From NCBI RefSeq assembly GCF_000019665.1, contig NC_010794.1:2046001-2110000 (forward strand): a DNA stretch of 64,000 bases, read 5' to 3'. The stretch's first letter is position 1. The number at the start of each line of letters is the position of its first letter. Of the stretch, positions 25,880 to 34,717 are shown one piece after another. The position numbers and the translations under genes are program-made. Under the pieces are notes generated by a model, which worked only from the letters and a program-made list of their open reading frames with translations, made no database searches and was not told where the DNA came from. The DNA is from Methylacidiphilum infernorum V4. Lineage in GTDB: Bacteria > Verrucomicrobiota > Verrucomicrobiia > Methylacidiphilales > Methylacidiphilaceae.

Positions 25880-28315
25880 ATGGGAAAGTTCTTTATCCCT
25901 TTTCTTTTCTTTTGCTTCGTATCCCTTTTTTTATCACCTTCCTTTTCCCAAGATTGGACCCAAGGGGATACTCAAAACTTCTTGCAAGAAGATCCAAGCC
26001 CACCCCCGGTTTCCACTCTTCCCGAAGTGACGGTGAGCGCAAGCAAACTTTCAGAGGTGTTTGATACCGAATCGAGTTCCTGCTACGGCACTCCAATGCC
26101 CATCCTCGATACTCCTCGGGCGGTTAGTCCCATCTCTCAAACGTTGATGAAAACCGCCGGCCTCGGCTCTTGGGGAAAACTCGATCCCTTGAGTTTTACC
26201 TACATCAACCCGGCTGCCATGGTCGATCCTTCTCAAACCGGATGTGCTTCCGCCCCGGACATCCGGGGAACGACCGGGCTTACCTTCATCAACGGCATGG
26301 AAGAAACCGTCAATATGCCGCTGCAAGACGTGCCCTGGAACCTGAACATGGTGGAATCCATCGATCTGGTCGAAGGTCCCCCTGGAGCCGTCTACGGATC
26401 TACCCAACCCTCAAACGGATACGTCAATTACATCACCAAGCAGCCCTATTTTGACCGGTTCAGGGGTGATGTCTGGGATACAACCGGGATGTACGATCAA
26501 TACATGTGGGGAGCGGATATCGGTGGGCCCATCAAGGGAACTCAAGGCCGGCTAGCCTACAGGTTCAGCTACATGGGAATTGAAAGCGGCAGTTACTATG
26601 AGCTGATCAAAGACAACCAGCAAAACTTTTACGCTGCCCTTGGATACAGGCCAAGCACCGATTACCAGGCCGATCTTTACCTCGATTTTGGGACCTACAG
26701 TTACATGCTTGAAGATGTTCTTCTAAACCGTCCCACGGAGGCCTTGATTCAAAACGGTCTCTATTACCCGGGTTTTCTTCCTCCCTCCGAGGTCAATACG
26801 GGGACGGTCAACAATCCTCCCGCATCCGGCTACCTAGGAACACCCATCCCGATTAGCCGCAGGGTCAATGTGAAATACCCCGGAGACCTGGGCAGGGCCC
26901 AGACCGCCATGGCCCAATGGATCCAAAGATTTCAAATCAACGATCACTTGAGGGTTGTGAACAACACCTTTTTTTGGTACCAGTCCCACGTGTCTTCAGA
27001 AGATGAATTTTTCTTCAACGAGGCCTGGATCGGCAACTACGAAATCGATAACCGGACGGAAGTCCTCTTGAATTTTGATACGGCTGGACCTATCGGTCCA
27101 ATCAGCCATTCCCTGGACACGGGCTTGGATAGCCGCTACCAATATGTTCTAGCCTACGATTCTTTTAATTTTGTCGTTCCCAATGGCTGGAGTGTTTTTG
27201 AAAATCCCTACTTGAGAAACGCCCTTTTCTCCCAAAACTTTCAAGCCCTAATCGGTAATCCTTCCGGGCCTGGAGGCGGGGAATGGCTTGTTCCTTCCGG
27301 TCCCTATCCCCTTTATTTTGAACCCCTAAACGGGGCGACAGGCAGTAATCTTAGCCGATACCTGAGAATTGCTCCTTTTGCCCAAGATAGGCTGCAGCTG
27401 TCCCAAAACCTCTTTCTTATTCTCGGCGCCCGGATGAACCTTTACCTGGTTTCCGCGGAAACTCCGCCGGGAACTCCCCCTCTTTTGTTCGAAAGCCTTA
27501 ACACATCCCAGCTCGCCCCCTTGGTGAACATCAGTCCCTACTGGAAACCCTACCCCTGGATGAGCTTTTATTTTAACTTTAACCTGCAACAGACGACGGT
27601 CGTCGCCGGCGGCGGAGGCTATTCCCCTCTTTTCGGAGCTTCCGCTTTCCATCTTTTAAACGAACTTGAAGAAATCGGGGCCAAGTTCAGCCTCGTAGAA
27701 AACAAGCTGTTTTTTTCTGGAGACTTATTTAGTGAAAACACCTATCTTTTCAACTTCGGGCTGCCCCCCACACCGGTAAACATCAAGGGATTCGAAATGT
27801 CCGTCCAATACCAACCTTTCGATCGGTTTTGGCTTAAAGCCAACACCCTTTTCATGAACGGGGTGGAAAACTGGAGCGGGTTGCCTACCGGACCCCCTTT
27901 AGCCCAAACCTATTCTACTGCAACCGCTTTCTTGCTCAGTCTTCCCTTGGATAATTCAGGGACTTTCCCCCCGGGCAAATACGCCTTGATCGCTTGGCCA
28001 GAACAGATCTTTTCAGGGCTGGTCTCCTATCAATTCAAGAAGGGAATCGGCATCAGCCTGGGAGCCCTTTTAATGAGCGATATGTATCTTGGCTATGAAC
28101 ATCAAGAGAGAATCCCCACCCAGTTCATCCTCAACGGCCAGCTCTTCTATACAGCTCACCGGTGGGAAGCCCGGTTGAGCCTTTTTAACTTTACCAACGA
28201 ACATTATTGGCTACCCAACGGGTTTGGCTTTACCCAGGTCAGAACCTTAAACTTGGACACGATCTTCCCCGGATGGCCTTTCTGGGTTGAAGGCACCCTT
28301 CTTTATAGATTCTAA
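25880..28315 (+). CDS. TonB-dependent outer-membrane receptor
   Basis: A complete 811-residue receptor. A signal peptide (hydrophobic core FIPFLFFCFVSLFL, likely cut after FSQ) is followed by a Pro-rich linker, a possible TonB-box region around LPEVTVSAS, then the plug with DTPRAVSPI and VYGSTQPSNGYVNYITKQPY. The remainder is barrel, ending in ...LLYRF with the terminal Phe used by the outer-membrane assembly machinery. It belongs to the same paralogue family as the genes at 1 and 29333. The last 69 bases overlap the 3' end of the convergent methyltransferase gene. The substrate is unknown; siderophore, metal or cofactor uptake is usual. Confidence 0.92.
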   Translation: MGKFFIPFLFFCFVSLFLSPSFSQDWTQGDTQNFLQEDPSPPPVSTLPEVTVSASKLSEVFDTESSSCYGTPMPILDTPRAVSPISQTLMKTAGLGSWGKLDPLSFTYINPAAMVDPSQTGCASAPDIRGTTGLTFINGMEETVNMPLQDVPWNLNMVESIDLVEGPPGAVYGSTQPSNGYVNYITKQPYFDRFRGDVWDTTGMYDQYMWGADIGGPIKGTQGRLAYRFSYMGIESGSYYELIKDNQQNFYAALGYRPSTDYQADLYLDFGTYSYMLEDVLLNRPTEALIQNGLYYPGFLPPSEVNTGTVNNPPASGYLGTPIPISRRVNVKYPGDLGRAQTAMAQWIQRFQINDHLRVVNNTFFWYQSHVSSEDEFFFNEAWIGNYEIDNRTEVLLNFDTAGPIGPISHSLDTGLDSRYQYVLAYDSFNFVVPNGWSVFENPYLRNALFSQNFQALIGNPSGPGGGEWLVPSGPYPLYFEPLNGATGSNLSRYLRIAPFAQDRLQLSQNLFLILGARMNLYLVSAETPPGTPPLLFESLNTSQLAPLVNISPYWKPYPWMSFYFNFNLQQTTVVAGGGGYSPLFGASAFHLLNELEEIGAKFSLVENKLFFSGDLFSENTYLFNFGLPPTPVNIKGFEMSVQYQPFDRFWLKANTLFMNGVENWSGLPTGPPLAQTYSTATAFLLSLPLDNSGTFPPGKYALIAWPEQIFSGLVSYQFKKGIGISLGALLMSDMYLGYEHQERIPTQFILNGQLFYTAHRWEARLSLFNFTNEHYWLPNGFGFTQVRTLNLDTIFPGWPFWVEGTLLYRF

Positions 28316-29329
28316 GCTTTGTTCCGGGGATTTCAAGGGAATACAGAGGGGAGGATCCTCCCCAAGGTTTTTGGCAAGAGTGGAAAACGCCTTTCCCTTT
28401 TTAAGGGGTTGAGACAGCCAAGCATTATGCCGGTGGAGATATTTTCTTAGGCAAAGCTCCCCGGTAGCCTGGCAACACCAAAAACTGCTGTAGCCCTTAG
28501 AGCGGCGTATCGTTCCCACGATCCTGAACAGCTCAGCCGAAGGTTTATGGATTTGCCGGGAATCCATGACCAGGTAGGAATAAGCCGCCGAACTGAGATC
28601 GATACCCATGACATCTTGGGTTTGCCCCCAGAAAGGATCATGAAAGATTTCCCTCGGGACCGAGGCGAAGAAATGGCACCAGTTTTTTTCATCTTCGATG
28701 AGACCGCACTTTTGCTGGTGGAGGCAGGGGGCAACCACCCAGTACTTTTCTTTTAAACTTTCCCTGAGCTTGCCAAGCTTTTTGGAAATGCTCTTCGTTC
28801 CCGGTTCGACCCAGAGTATAGCCGAGGCTCTTTGGGCGATTTCCAAGAGCTCTTCAAGCCCTTGATCGTTGAGTTCACCGAGCAGGTGGCTGATTAAAAG
28901 AATAAATTTTTGCGGAATCCGGTTTCGATCGACTACGCGGGCTTGAATACGGGGGAACTCTTTTCTTAAAAGGGCCGCAGCATATTCCATGGCTATGGGG
29001 GAACGATCCCAAAAAAAACAGGACGACACTTTGAATTTCTTTTCTTGGGCCCAACGACAAAAGGATCTTGCCGCAACACCCGGTCCACAACCCCAATCGA
29101 GGAGGTCCCCTTCAGGAGGCTGCCAACGGAGCAAGGAAAGTTCTTTTAAAACACTTTGCCATTTCCACAGGATCCTTTGTCCAAAAATTTCTTCATAAAG
29201 GGCCAACTCTTCCTCGGTTTCCCAGTAGGGCCGGTCCAGCTTGATCTCCGATAAAAAAAGGGCCCTTAATCGTTCCAGGATGGCTTTCCTTTTCTTTGTC
29301 AAAAACCTTTGTCCTTTCTCTTTCTCCAT
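28247..29329 (-). CDS. Rsm22/METTL17-family SAM-dependent methyltransferase
   Basis: A 360-residue protein with a methyltransferase motif I DWGCGPG at 78-84 and WVEPGT near 173, as in Rsm22-type enzymes. The family's Cys motif follows: C202-x-H-x3-C208 and then WCHF at 217-220; in mitochondrial METTL17 these Cys residues bind an iron-sulfur cluster. The C-terminal strands (RIVGTIRRSKGY) also fit. The family is tied to small-subunit ribosome assembly, though bacterial members are little studied. It starts 3 bases after the stop of the TonB receptor at 29333 and so is probably cotranscribed with it, an odd pairing. Its 3' end overlaps the convergent receptor gene by 69 bases. Confidence 0.8.
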   Translation of the reverse strand: MEKEKGQRFLTKKRKAILERLRALFLSEIKLDRPYWETEEELALYEEIFGQRILWKWQSVLKELSLLRWQPPEGDLLDWGCGPGVAARSFCRWAQEKKFKVSSCFFWDRSPIAMEYAAALLRKEFPRIQARVVDRNRIPQKFILLISHLLGELNDQGLEELLEIAQRASAILWVEPGTKSISKKLGKLRESLKEKYWVVAPCLHQQKCGLIEDEKNWCHFFASVPREIFHDPFWGQTQDVMGIDLSSAAYSYLVMDSRQIHKPSAELFRIVGTIRRSKGYSSFWCCQATGELCLRKYLHRHNAWLSQPLKKGKAFSTLAKNLGEDPPLCIPLKSPEQSLESIKKGAFNPERPSGEDRVQV

Positions 29330-29332
29330 GGA

Positions 29333-31951
29333 TTAGAATCTATAGGCAACCGTACCTTGTATCCAGAAAGCTTGCCCGGGAACCACCCAGTCGGAGTTAG
29401 AAGCCGAATCAGGGGAAGCCCCGGCCGCGGCCGCGTAGGGTATCCAGTAATGGCTATTGAAAACGTTCCATATGTAGAGGTTGACTTGCCAATGCTTGTT
29501 CTGGTAAAAAAGCTGGAGGTTGGCGTAATCCTGGGAGGGGATCCAAGCCGTGTAATCCCAAAATATAGGGGTAGCCGACATCCAGGTCCCGCTGAGGGTT
29601 ATGCCAAAGCCGTTGTCAAAGGTATAACTGACCATCGCGTTGGCTACCAATTGAGGGAAGGCTGCCCATGGCCATATCCCGGGCTGGTAGCCATAGCCAA
29701 ACATCCCGTTGTCATCCAGGGGCAGGTCATGCCTGAAGGCGTAGCCCGTGGAATAGGACTGGGTTTCAGGAGGCCCAAAGGGAAGGTTGGTAAAATTGGA
29801 AGTTCCCCTCATGTAGGCAAAGCCCGCCCTCGACCAAAAGTGCCGAGTAGGTTGGTAATTCATGTTAAACTGGAAAGCGGTCATGTGGGTGACAACAGGA
29901 GGCAAAGCCACGTAACCTTCATCGAGCCGGCTGCGAATACCTGCAGCGGTAAGATAGAGCTTGTTATGGTAGAGGTTAAACTTAACCCCTCCCTCGATGT
30001 ACTGTTCTAAGAGTCTCATGTTATTGTCCGTAAAAACGGGGGCAAACCCTCCCATGTCCGCAGCCGCCGTTGTATAAAGCCAGTTGTAATTAAAATACAC
30101 CGTCATCCAAGGGAAAGGCTTGTAGACGGGGCTCACGTTAAAAAGGGGGGCAATAGAGGTAGTGCGGAACTGGGCAAACTGGTCAAGAGGGGTTCCCTGT
30201 GGAGTCACCGCATCGACGACATAGGTGGTCTCCCGGGCTCCCATCAGAAGGCTAAATTTGGGGTGGAACTGGATGTTCCATTGCATGAAAGGGGCAAAAG
30301 CCCAGTATTGAGAGTCCGTCGTTCCTGTAATGCCGTTGCCCGGTTCGAAATAATAGCCGGGCATGCCGGGCACGGGGATTTCAACCTGTTGAGCAACAAG
30401 AGCTTGCCAGGCGGGGGTAAGCCGGGCATCCCACAAAAGGGGATTTTCGTTCATGATGTCAAACTCGTTGGGAATGTTAAGAAAATTGGTCGAAACGTAA
30501 TCCACGTTCCTTTGGTAATGCCATTCAAAACCCGTATCGATGTAATGGGAAAAGGTCAACCCCCCTTCGTCCGCCTTGGGTTCTCCCTTGCCCCACCGAA
30601 ACTTCCTTTCCGCACCACCCCCCAGGGGAGTATCAAACTGGAGGCGGATCTCTGTCCTGTTATCGACCTCGTAATCCCCCATGACCGCCTCGTCGTAAAA
30701 ATAGGCCGGTTGAATAGCCCTATGCCGGGTATACCACACAAGGGTATTGTTCACGATATCGAACCCGTCGGCAATGTGGGCCCTTTGGATCAGTTGGGTC
30801 ATCCCTTGATAGCCGGTCTGGGAGGCAAAGGGAGGGATGAGCATGGCTCTCATGTTCGCGGGTTCTAATCCTGCTCCCGGAAACTGGGGATAGGGAATGG
30901 GCACTCCGTTAGGATATGTGGGAGGAAAGCTATTGATCTGCGAGGGGGGAAGAAAACCCTTATAATAAAGATCATTCCAAAAAAGTTGATTGGATGGTCT
31001 ATTGAATCCACTATAGCCAAGGGGAGAAGCATCGGCAAATTCCATGTTAAAATACCAATCGGCGGTATAATTCTCTATGGGCCTAGCGCTTAAGGCGGCA
31101 TAAAAATCCTGCTCATCGTTATGGACGTATTGCCACCAGCTTCCACTCTCCACTCCCATGTAGCTAAACCGGTAGGCAAGCTTGTCATTGATGGGCGCAC
31201 CGATATCGAGTCCCCAGATGTAATTCTCGTACATGCCGGTCGTATCGTAGACATAACCCCTAAACTTATCAAAATAGGGCTGCTTGGTCACATAATTGAC
31301 GATGCCGTTGGAACCTTGGGTCTGCCCGTATACCGCGTTGGCCGGTCCTTCCAAAATATCGAAGGACTCGATCATGTTCCAATTCCAGGGAAGCCCCGCA
31401 TTACCCATCATGATGTTGGTCAATGAAAGCTCGATGCCGTTGACGTAAGGAACGGCTTGGGTGCCCAGGACGTAAGGGGCATCTGTCATAAAATCCATGA
31501 CCGATCCAAAGGTCGTGGGATTGACCGTGAGTAGGGCCATGGGATTCATCATGCCCCCCAGGGCATTGACCCCACTGGTATACATCAGCTTGTTGTTCAC
31601 CGGGGTTACCGTCCGGGGGGTGTCCATCACGTTCATGGGGATCCCGTAGACCGATTCGATGTCCGATGAAGTCGGCTGCATGTTGTTGGGTTGGGCATAA
31701 ACGTTGACCTGGGATATGGTCGTCGTGGGAGGTGGAGGATCATCGTTTTGGGTCGACTTCTTTAACTTGGGAGCTTCCTGCAGAGGAACGGTTCCACTCT
31801 CGTTACTTCCCTCTATGATAGAACCCGGAGAGAGAACAGGATCTTGGTAGCTTGCTCCTCCTTGTTGAGCAGGGGAAAAAGAAGGCAATAAAAAATAATT
31901 CAAAGCGAGCACAACCCCGCAAAAAAGCTTAAAGAAAAAACATCTTTTCAT
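29333..31951 (-). CDS. TonB-dependent outer-membrane receptor
   Basis: A full-length receptor (872 residues from this start). Signal peptide MKRCFFFKLFCGVVLALNYF is followed by a low-complexity Pro/Thr linker, a probable TonB box near ISQVNVYAQ, and a plug with MDTPRTVTPVN and VYGQTQGSNGIVNYVTKQPY. The barrel ends in IQGTVAYRF. The start was placed at the ATG at 31951, with GAGGG 8 bases ahead; an ATG at 31966 would bury that site. Its signal-peptide region and upstream DNA are copied almost exactly at 40395-40670. The Rsm22-like gene follows 3 bases after its stop. The substrate is unknown. Confidence 0.92.
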   Translation of the reverse strand: MKRCFFFKLFCGVVLALNYFLLPSFSPAQQGGASYQDPVLSPGSIIEGSNESGTVPLQEAPKLKKSTQNDDPPPPTTTISQVNVYAQPNNMQPTSSDIESVYGIPMNVMDTPRTVTPVNNKLMYTSGVNALGGMMNPMALLTVNPTTFGSVMDFMTDAPYVLGTQAVPYVNGIELSLTNIMMGNAGLPWNWNMIESFDILEGPANAVYGQTQGSNGIVNYVTKQPYFDKFRGYVYDTTGMYENYIWGLDIGAPINDKLAYRFSYMGVESGSWWQYVHNDEQDFYAALSARPIENYTADWYFNMEFADASPLGYSGFNRPSNQLFWNDLYYKGFLPPSQINSFPPTYPNGVPIPYPQFPGAGLEPANMRAMLIPPFASQTGYQGMTQLIQRAHIADGFDIVNNTLVWYTRHRAIQPAYFYDEAVMGDYEVDNRTEIRLQFDTPLGGGAERKFRWGKGEPKADEGGLTFSHYIDTGFEWHYQRNVDYVSTNFLNIPNEFDIMNENPLLWDARLTPAWQALVAQQVEIPVPGMPGYYFEPGNGITGTTDSQYWAFAPFMQWNIQFHPKFSLLMGARETTYVVDAVTPQGTPLDQFAQFRTTSIAPLFNVSPVYKPFPWMTVYFNYNWLYTTAAADMGGFAPVFTDNNMRLLEQYIEGGVKFNLYHNKLYLTAAGIRSRLDEGYVALPPVVTHMTAFQFNMNYQPTRHFWSRAGFAYMRGTSNFTNLPFGPPETQSYSTGYAFRHDLPLDDNGMFGYGYQPGIWPWAAFPQLVANAMVSYTFDNGFGITLSGTWMSATPIFWDYTAWIPSQDYANLQLFYQNKHWQVNLYIWNVFNSHYWIPYAAAAGASPDSASNSDWVVPGQAFWIQGTVAYRF

Positions 31952-32148
31952 CCGCCTATCCCTCATTTTCAGTAGCTTTCATAAACTTTTCTCAAGCAAA
32001 CGGCCCTTTTCCTCGAAACGGCCTTTCTTTTAAAACCAATTGAAACGGCAGAAGAAGCCATGGGAAAACAGTTCTTCTTCCTCCTTATATGCACAGAGAG
32101 AAGGACTGAGAAAAAAATTCCCGTAAATTTAAAAAATTTTTTTTTATG
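31873..32148. repeat. 276-bp direct repeat, copy 1 (promoter and signal-peptide region)
   Basis: This segment, covering the start of the receptor at 29333 and its upstream DNA, is repeated at 40395-40670 with a constant offset of 8522 bases, no gaps and only a handful of substitutions. Both copies lie in the same orientation. Confidence 0.9.
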
Positions 32149-33006
32149 CTTTTATAGCCTAAAGGATAGTTCAAGACCATAAAGCCTAACTTAAAAATCC
32201 CCCAAGTGGCTACCATGGGTTGGATTGTATGGATTGCATGCACTCTTCCCAAAGGTCGGCAAAGAAAAGAAGGATCCCTTTCCACTTGACGCCATGGAGG
32301 ATAACGATCTACAGGGTCAATGACGCTGGGATTGTACTTAAGGAAAGATTTTGCAACCGGGTAATAACCGGTTTTTTTCATGCTTGTTGCTAGGGACCTG
32401 CACACAAGAGAACTGTTTTCCCGCTCCCCCGATCGATTAAAAATTCCATCCCGGGACTTAAAGAAAGCCGCATTGGCCCCAAGAGTCTTCCCAATCTTGG
32501 TCCTCTCCAAGCCAAGCCAAAACCGCATTTTGCCTTTCTCCCCCCCAATTCTTGTGTAAGGAGTACCCTGCTGATCCCATTCCGATGGCCCTATTCCCAC
32601 GCATCACATCCACTGTTTGTCAAATTCGCCCGACAGGGAAAAAAACATCACCATCTGCCCACCTCCACCCGAGGGAAGACATAGGCAAAGATCAAGCCGA
32701 GCTTCCGGGATACAAAGAAGAAAGAGGGATCCAAGCTCATGCCCCTCCCTTTAATCGGTTGTCTATCCTCCCCATGCTTTCCACTCTCCTCCCCAAAAAT
32801 GAGATACCCGCCTTTGGCTTTCCCTCGGCTAGCGAGGACAATCTTCAGGATTTCGGAATCTTCCAAGCCATTCTAGCATTCTTGCCCTGGTGATCTCTGC
32901 TATTCGGCTCCTTGGCAATAAAAACGGCGGTTCAAAGCTCAAAGCATGCGTGTTTGCTGACTAATAGAGTTGAGCTTATCGAAGGACAAAAAATACGGGT
33001 TTAAGC
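32149..33006. other. Gene-free stretch between receptor promoter and collapsed receptor
   Basis: No frame resembles a known protein. The longest minus-strand frame here (32085-32600) runs through the conserved promoter repeat and has no domain, so it was not called. The position between two receptor-type genes suggests decayed accessory DNA. Confidence 0.4.
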
Positions 33007-33288
33007 CTAAAACCTGTAGGCAACGGTTCCCTGTACCCAGAATGGCAACCCCGCAACGATCTCCTCGGTGTTCGCCTGTCTGCCCCAAACCGTCCCGTTC
33101 CCAAAGGGAAACCACAGATGCCGGTTGTCGGTGAGATTGTAGATGTTGATCGAGAAGTTCCACCGGGCAGTAGAAGGATCTAGAGAAGTTCCTCCTTCCT
33201 GCTGGGCATGGGAATAAAATAAAAACCAGGGAAAACAATTCAGGGCCAATAAAATCCCCCAAACGAATCGAAAGAAAAACCTTTTCAT
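33007..33288 (-). pseudogene. TonB receptor collapsed by in-frame deletion (93 residues left)
   Basis: The frame begins with a receptor-type signal peptide (MKRFFFRFVWGILLALN) and passes at about residue 40 straight into the last strands of a barrel (FSINIYNLTDN and PFWVQGTVAYRF). The plug and almost the whole barrel, some 700 codons by comparison with 29333, are missing, yet the frame is intact to its own stop. It could still give a small exported peptide with the barrel-assembly signal, but more likely it is a deletion relic. AGGAGG lies about 14 bases before the ATG. Confidence 0.8.
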
Positions 33289-33784
33289 CCGCTTTTTCTT
33301 TGCCTCCTCCAGGGTTACTTAAAAAACAACCCGTTTAGTTTAACGCTCATAATCCGCAACCGATGAAGAACACGAAAGAAGCCAATAACCGCATTGCTTC
33401 CACATAAGTTGAGAGATGGGAATGGGAAGAAAAATTCCACGGAATTTAAGAGACATGAGCATTTTCCCTAACAGAAAGGCAGATGAAGCCTTAAGCATTG
33501 ATTCATCTACAATGGGAACGAAAGCTAAATTGACCCACACCGCCCTTTCTCAAAAAAAGCGCGCCGTGAACAAAAAGGATCCTTGAGGGTTTCATTGCTT
33601 GGTCTATCCACCACGGCATTCATGGTTTCATAATTTTTAGATAGATGATGAGATTAAGGTTTTTTGACCTTAGTTGTGCTCACTCCTTGGCATGGACTAT
33701 AGCCTGGCACCCCAATGGATTAGCTACTACCCCCTGTTGCCTACCACGGGTCTTAAACCCGAGGGGATAAAGGATCTTTTCACC

Positions 33785-34015
33785 TCGAATATCGATTCGG
33801 GCCGCATTCCACCGGCTATGGATCAAATCCCGGCTTTCCAGCCAAGGGATAAGGAAGCAATCGCCGATCCCAACGACCTGGGGATAGGTCGATCAAAACT
33901 CCTTCATGGGAGCTGTGAACGAGGGGGGTCCAGGGTCCCTTCGCCAGCCGAACAGGGAGTACCGATCCGTGAAGTGCTTGTCCTGGCCTCCTCCCAGCTA
34001 GCGCAAATAGTTCTC
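33785..34015 (-). pseudogene. Relic of the Asp-box beta-propeller gene (3' end)
   Basis: DNA here matches the 3' end of the propeller gene at 36442: bases spelling ATCGATTCGGGC, then TTCCACCGG and TGGATCAAATCCCGGCTTTC occur in both with the same spacing. Read on the minus strand it gives WLESRDLIHSRWNAARIDIR, matching the intact protein's WTESRDLIQYRWNAARIDLR. Frameshifts and loss of the stop codon show decay. It indicates that a second copy once lay here. Confidence 0.8.
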
Positions 34016-34298
34016 TCAGAGCCACTGTAAGACCGGCAAAAAATCCCCTAGCTTTCAAATGAACCGCAAGAGAAGCTAGCTCCTTTTACCTTCGGTCACC
34101 GCTAGCGTTCCTTTACCAGGGACCATCAGTAAAGATGCAAGAATGGGAGATCTTGTATTAGCCTATTGCATCGACCCTTTCCCTAGGCAATGGCACTCCC
34201 CTTCCGAACGCACGAGGAGGAAACACACGGTAGTCTAACCCACGGGATAGAAGAGGAAACCCTAGGTAGGCGAGTCCAAGCCCAAAAGTGATCCGAAA

Positions 34299-34650
34299 TT
34301 ACCCTGGATGACTCAGGGAAAAGGAGAAATCGATATGACCCAGGATCTCAAGCCGCTCCCTTGTGTCGGAATACTGCATGCCCATCACTTTCATACGCAG
34401 GGCCATGGCCGAAATTCCTCCCTCGGCTGGTGCGGTGAGAAGCTCCATATTGCCTTGAAAGTTAAGGCAGAAACTAAAGTGGGAATTTGCAACTGCCGTG
34501 CAACCGCCCTCAAGCCCAAGCCAGTTGAACTCTCCCGGCGGATTTCCGCGAAGGGCACCTCGATGAGGGCCTGCTGCAAATGCCCTTGGGATGGAAACAT
34601 CCCATCGATTAGGCGGTTTTCTGTCTTTTTCTATTTAAAGGGATTCTTGA
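34299..34650 (-). other. Unrecognised open frame without a start codon, possible gene fragment
   Basis: On the minus strand about 115 codons are open with a protein-like composition (for example PPGEFNWLGLEGGC and SAMALRMKVMGMQYSDTRE) ending at TAA 34299-34301. There is no ATG near its beginning and I recognise no family. It may be the tail of a gene lost when the region was rearranged. Confidence 0.3.
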
Positions 34651-34717
34651 CCTATCCATCCCTGGAGATTACCGATGATGATGACAAGAAACATATTTTT
34701 ATGTTACCCGTAATTCC

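Larger units (their letters stand above)
33289..34717. other. 1.4-kb accessory stretch of relics
   Basis: It has no intact gene. It holds a relic of the propeller gene (33785-34015) and an unrecognised open frame without a start (34299-34650). The rest shows nothing recognisable. Confidence 0.5.

Noticed and set aside
31952-32150. Riboswitch (for example cobalamin) upstream of the receptors
   Set aside because: I saw no B12-box or other known riboswitch signature in the receptor leaders.
32085-32600. Minus-strand frame of 171 codons upstream of the receptor
   Set aside because: It runs through the conserved promoter repeat, has no domain, and its composition is not convincing.
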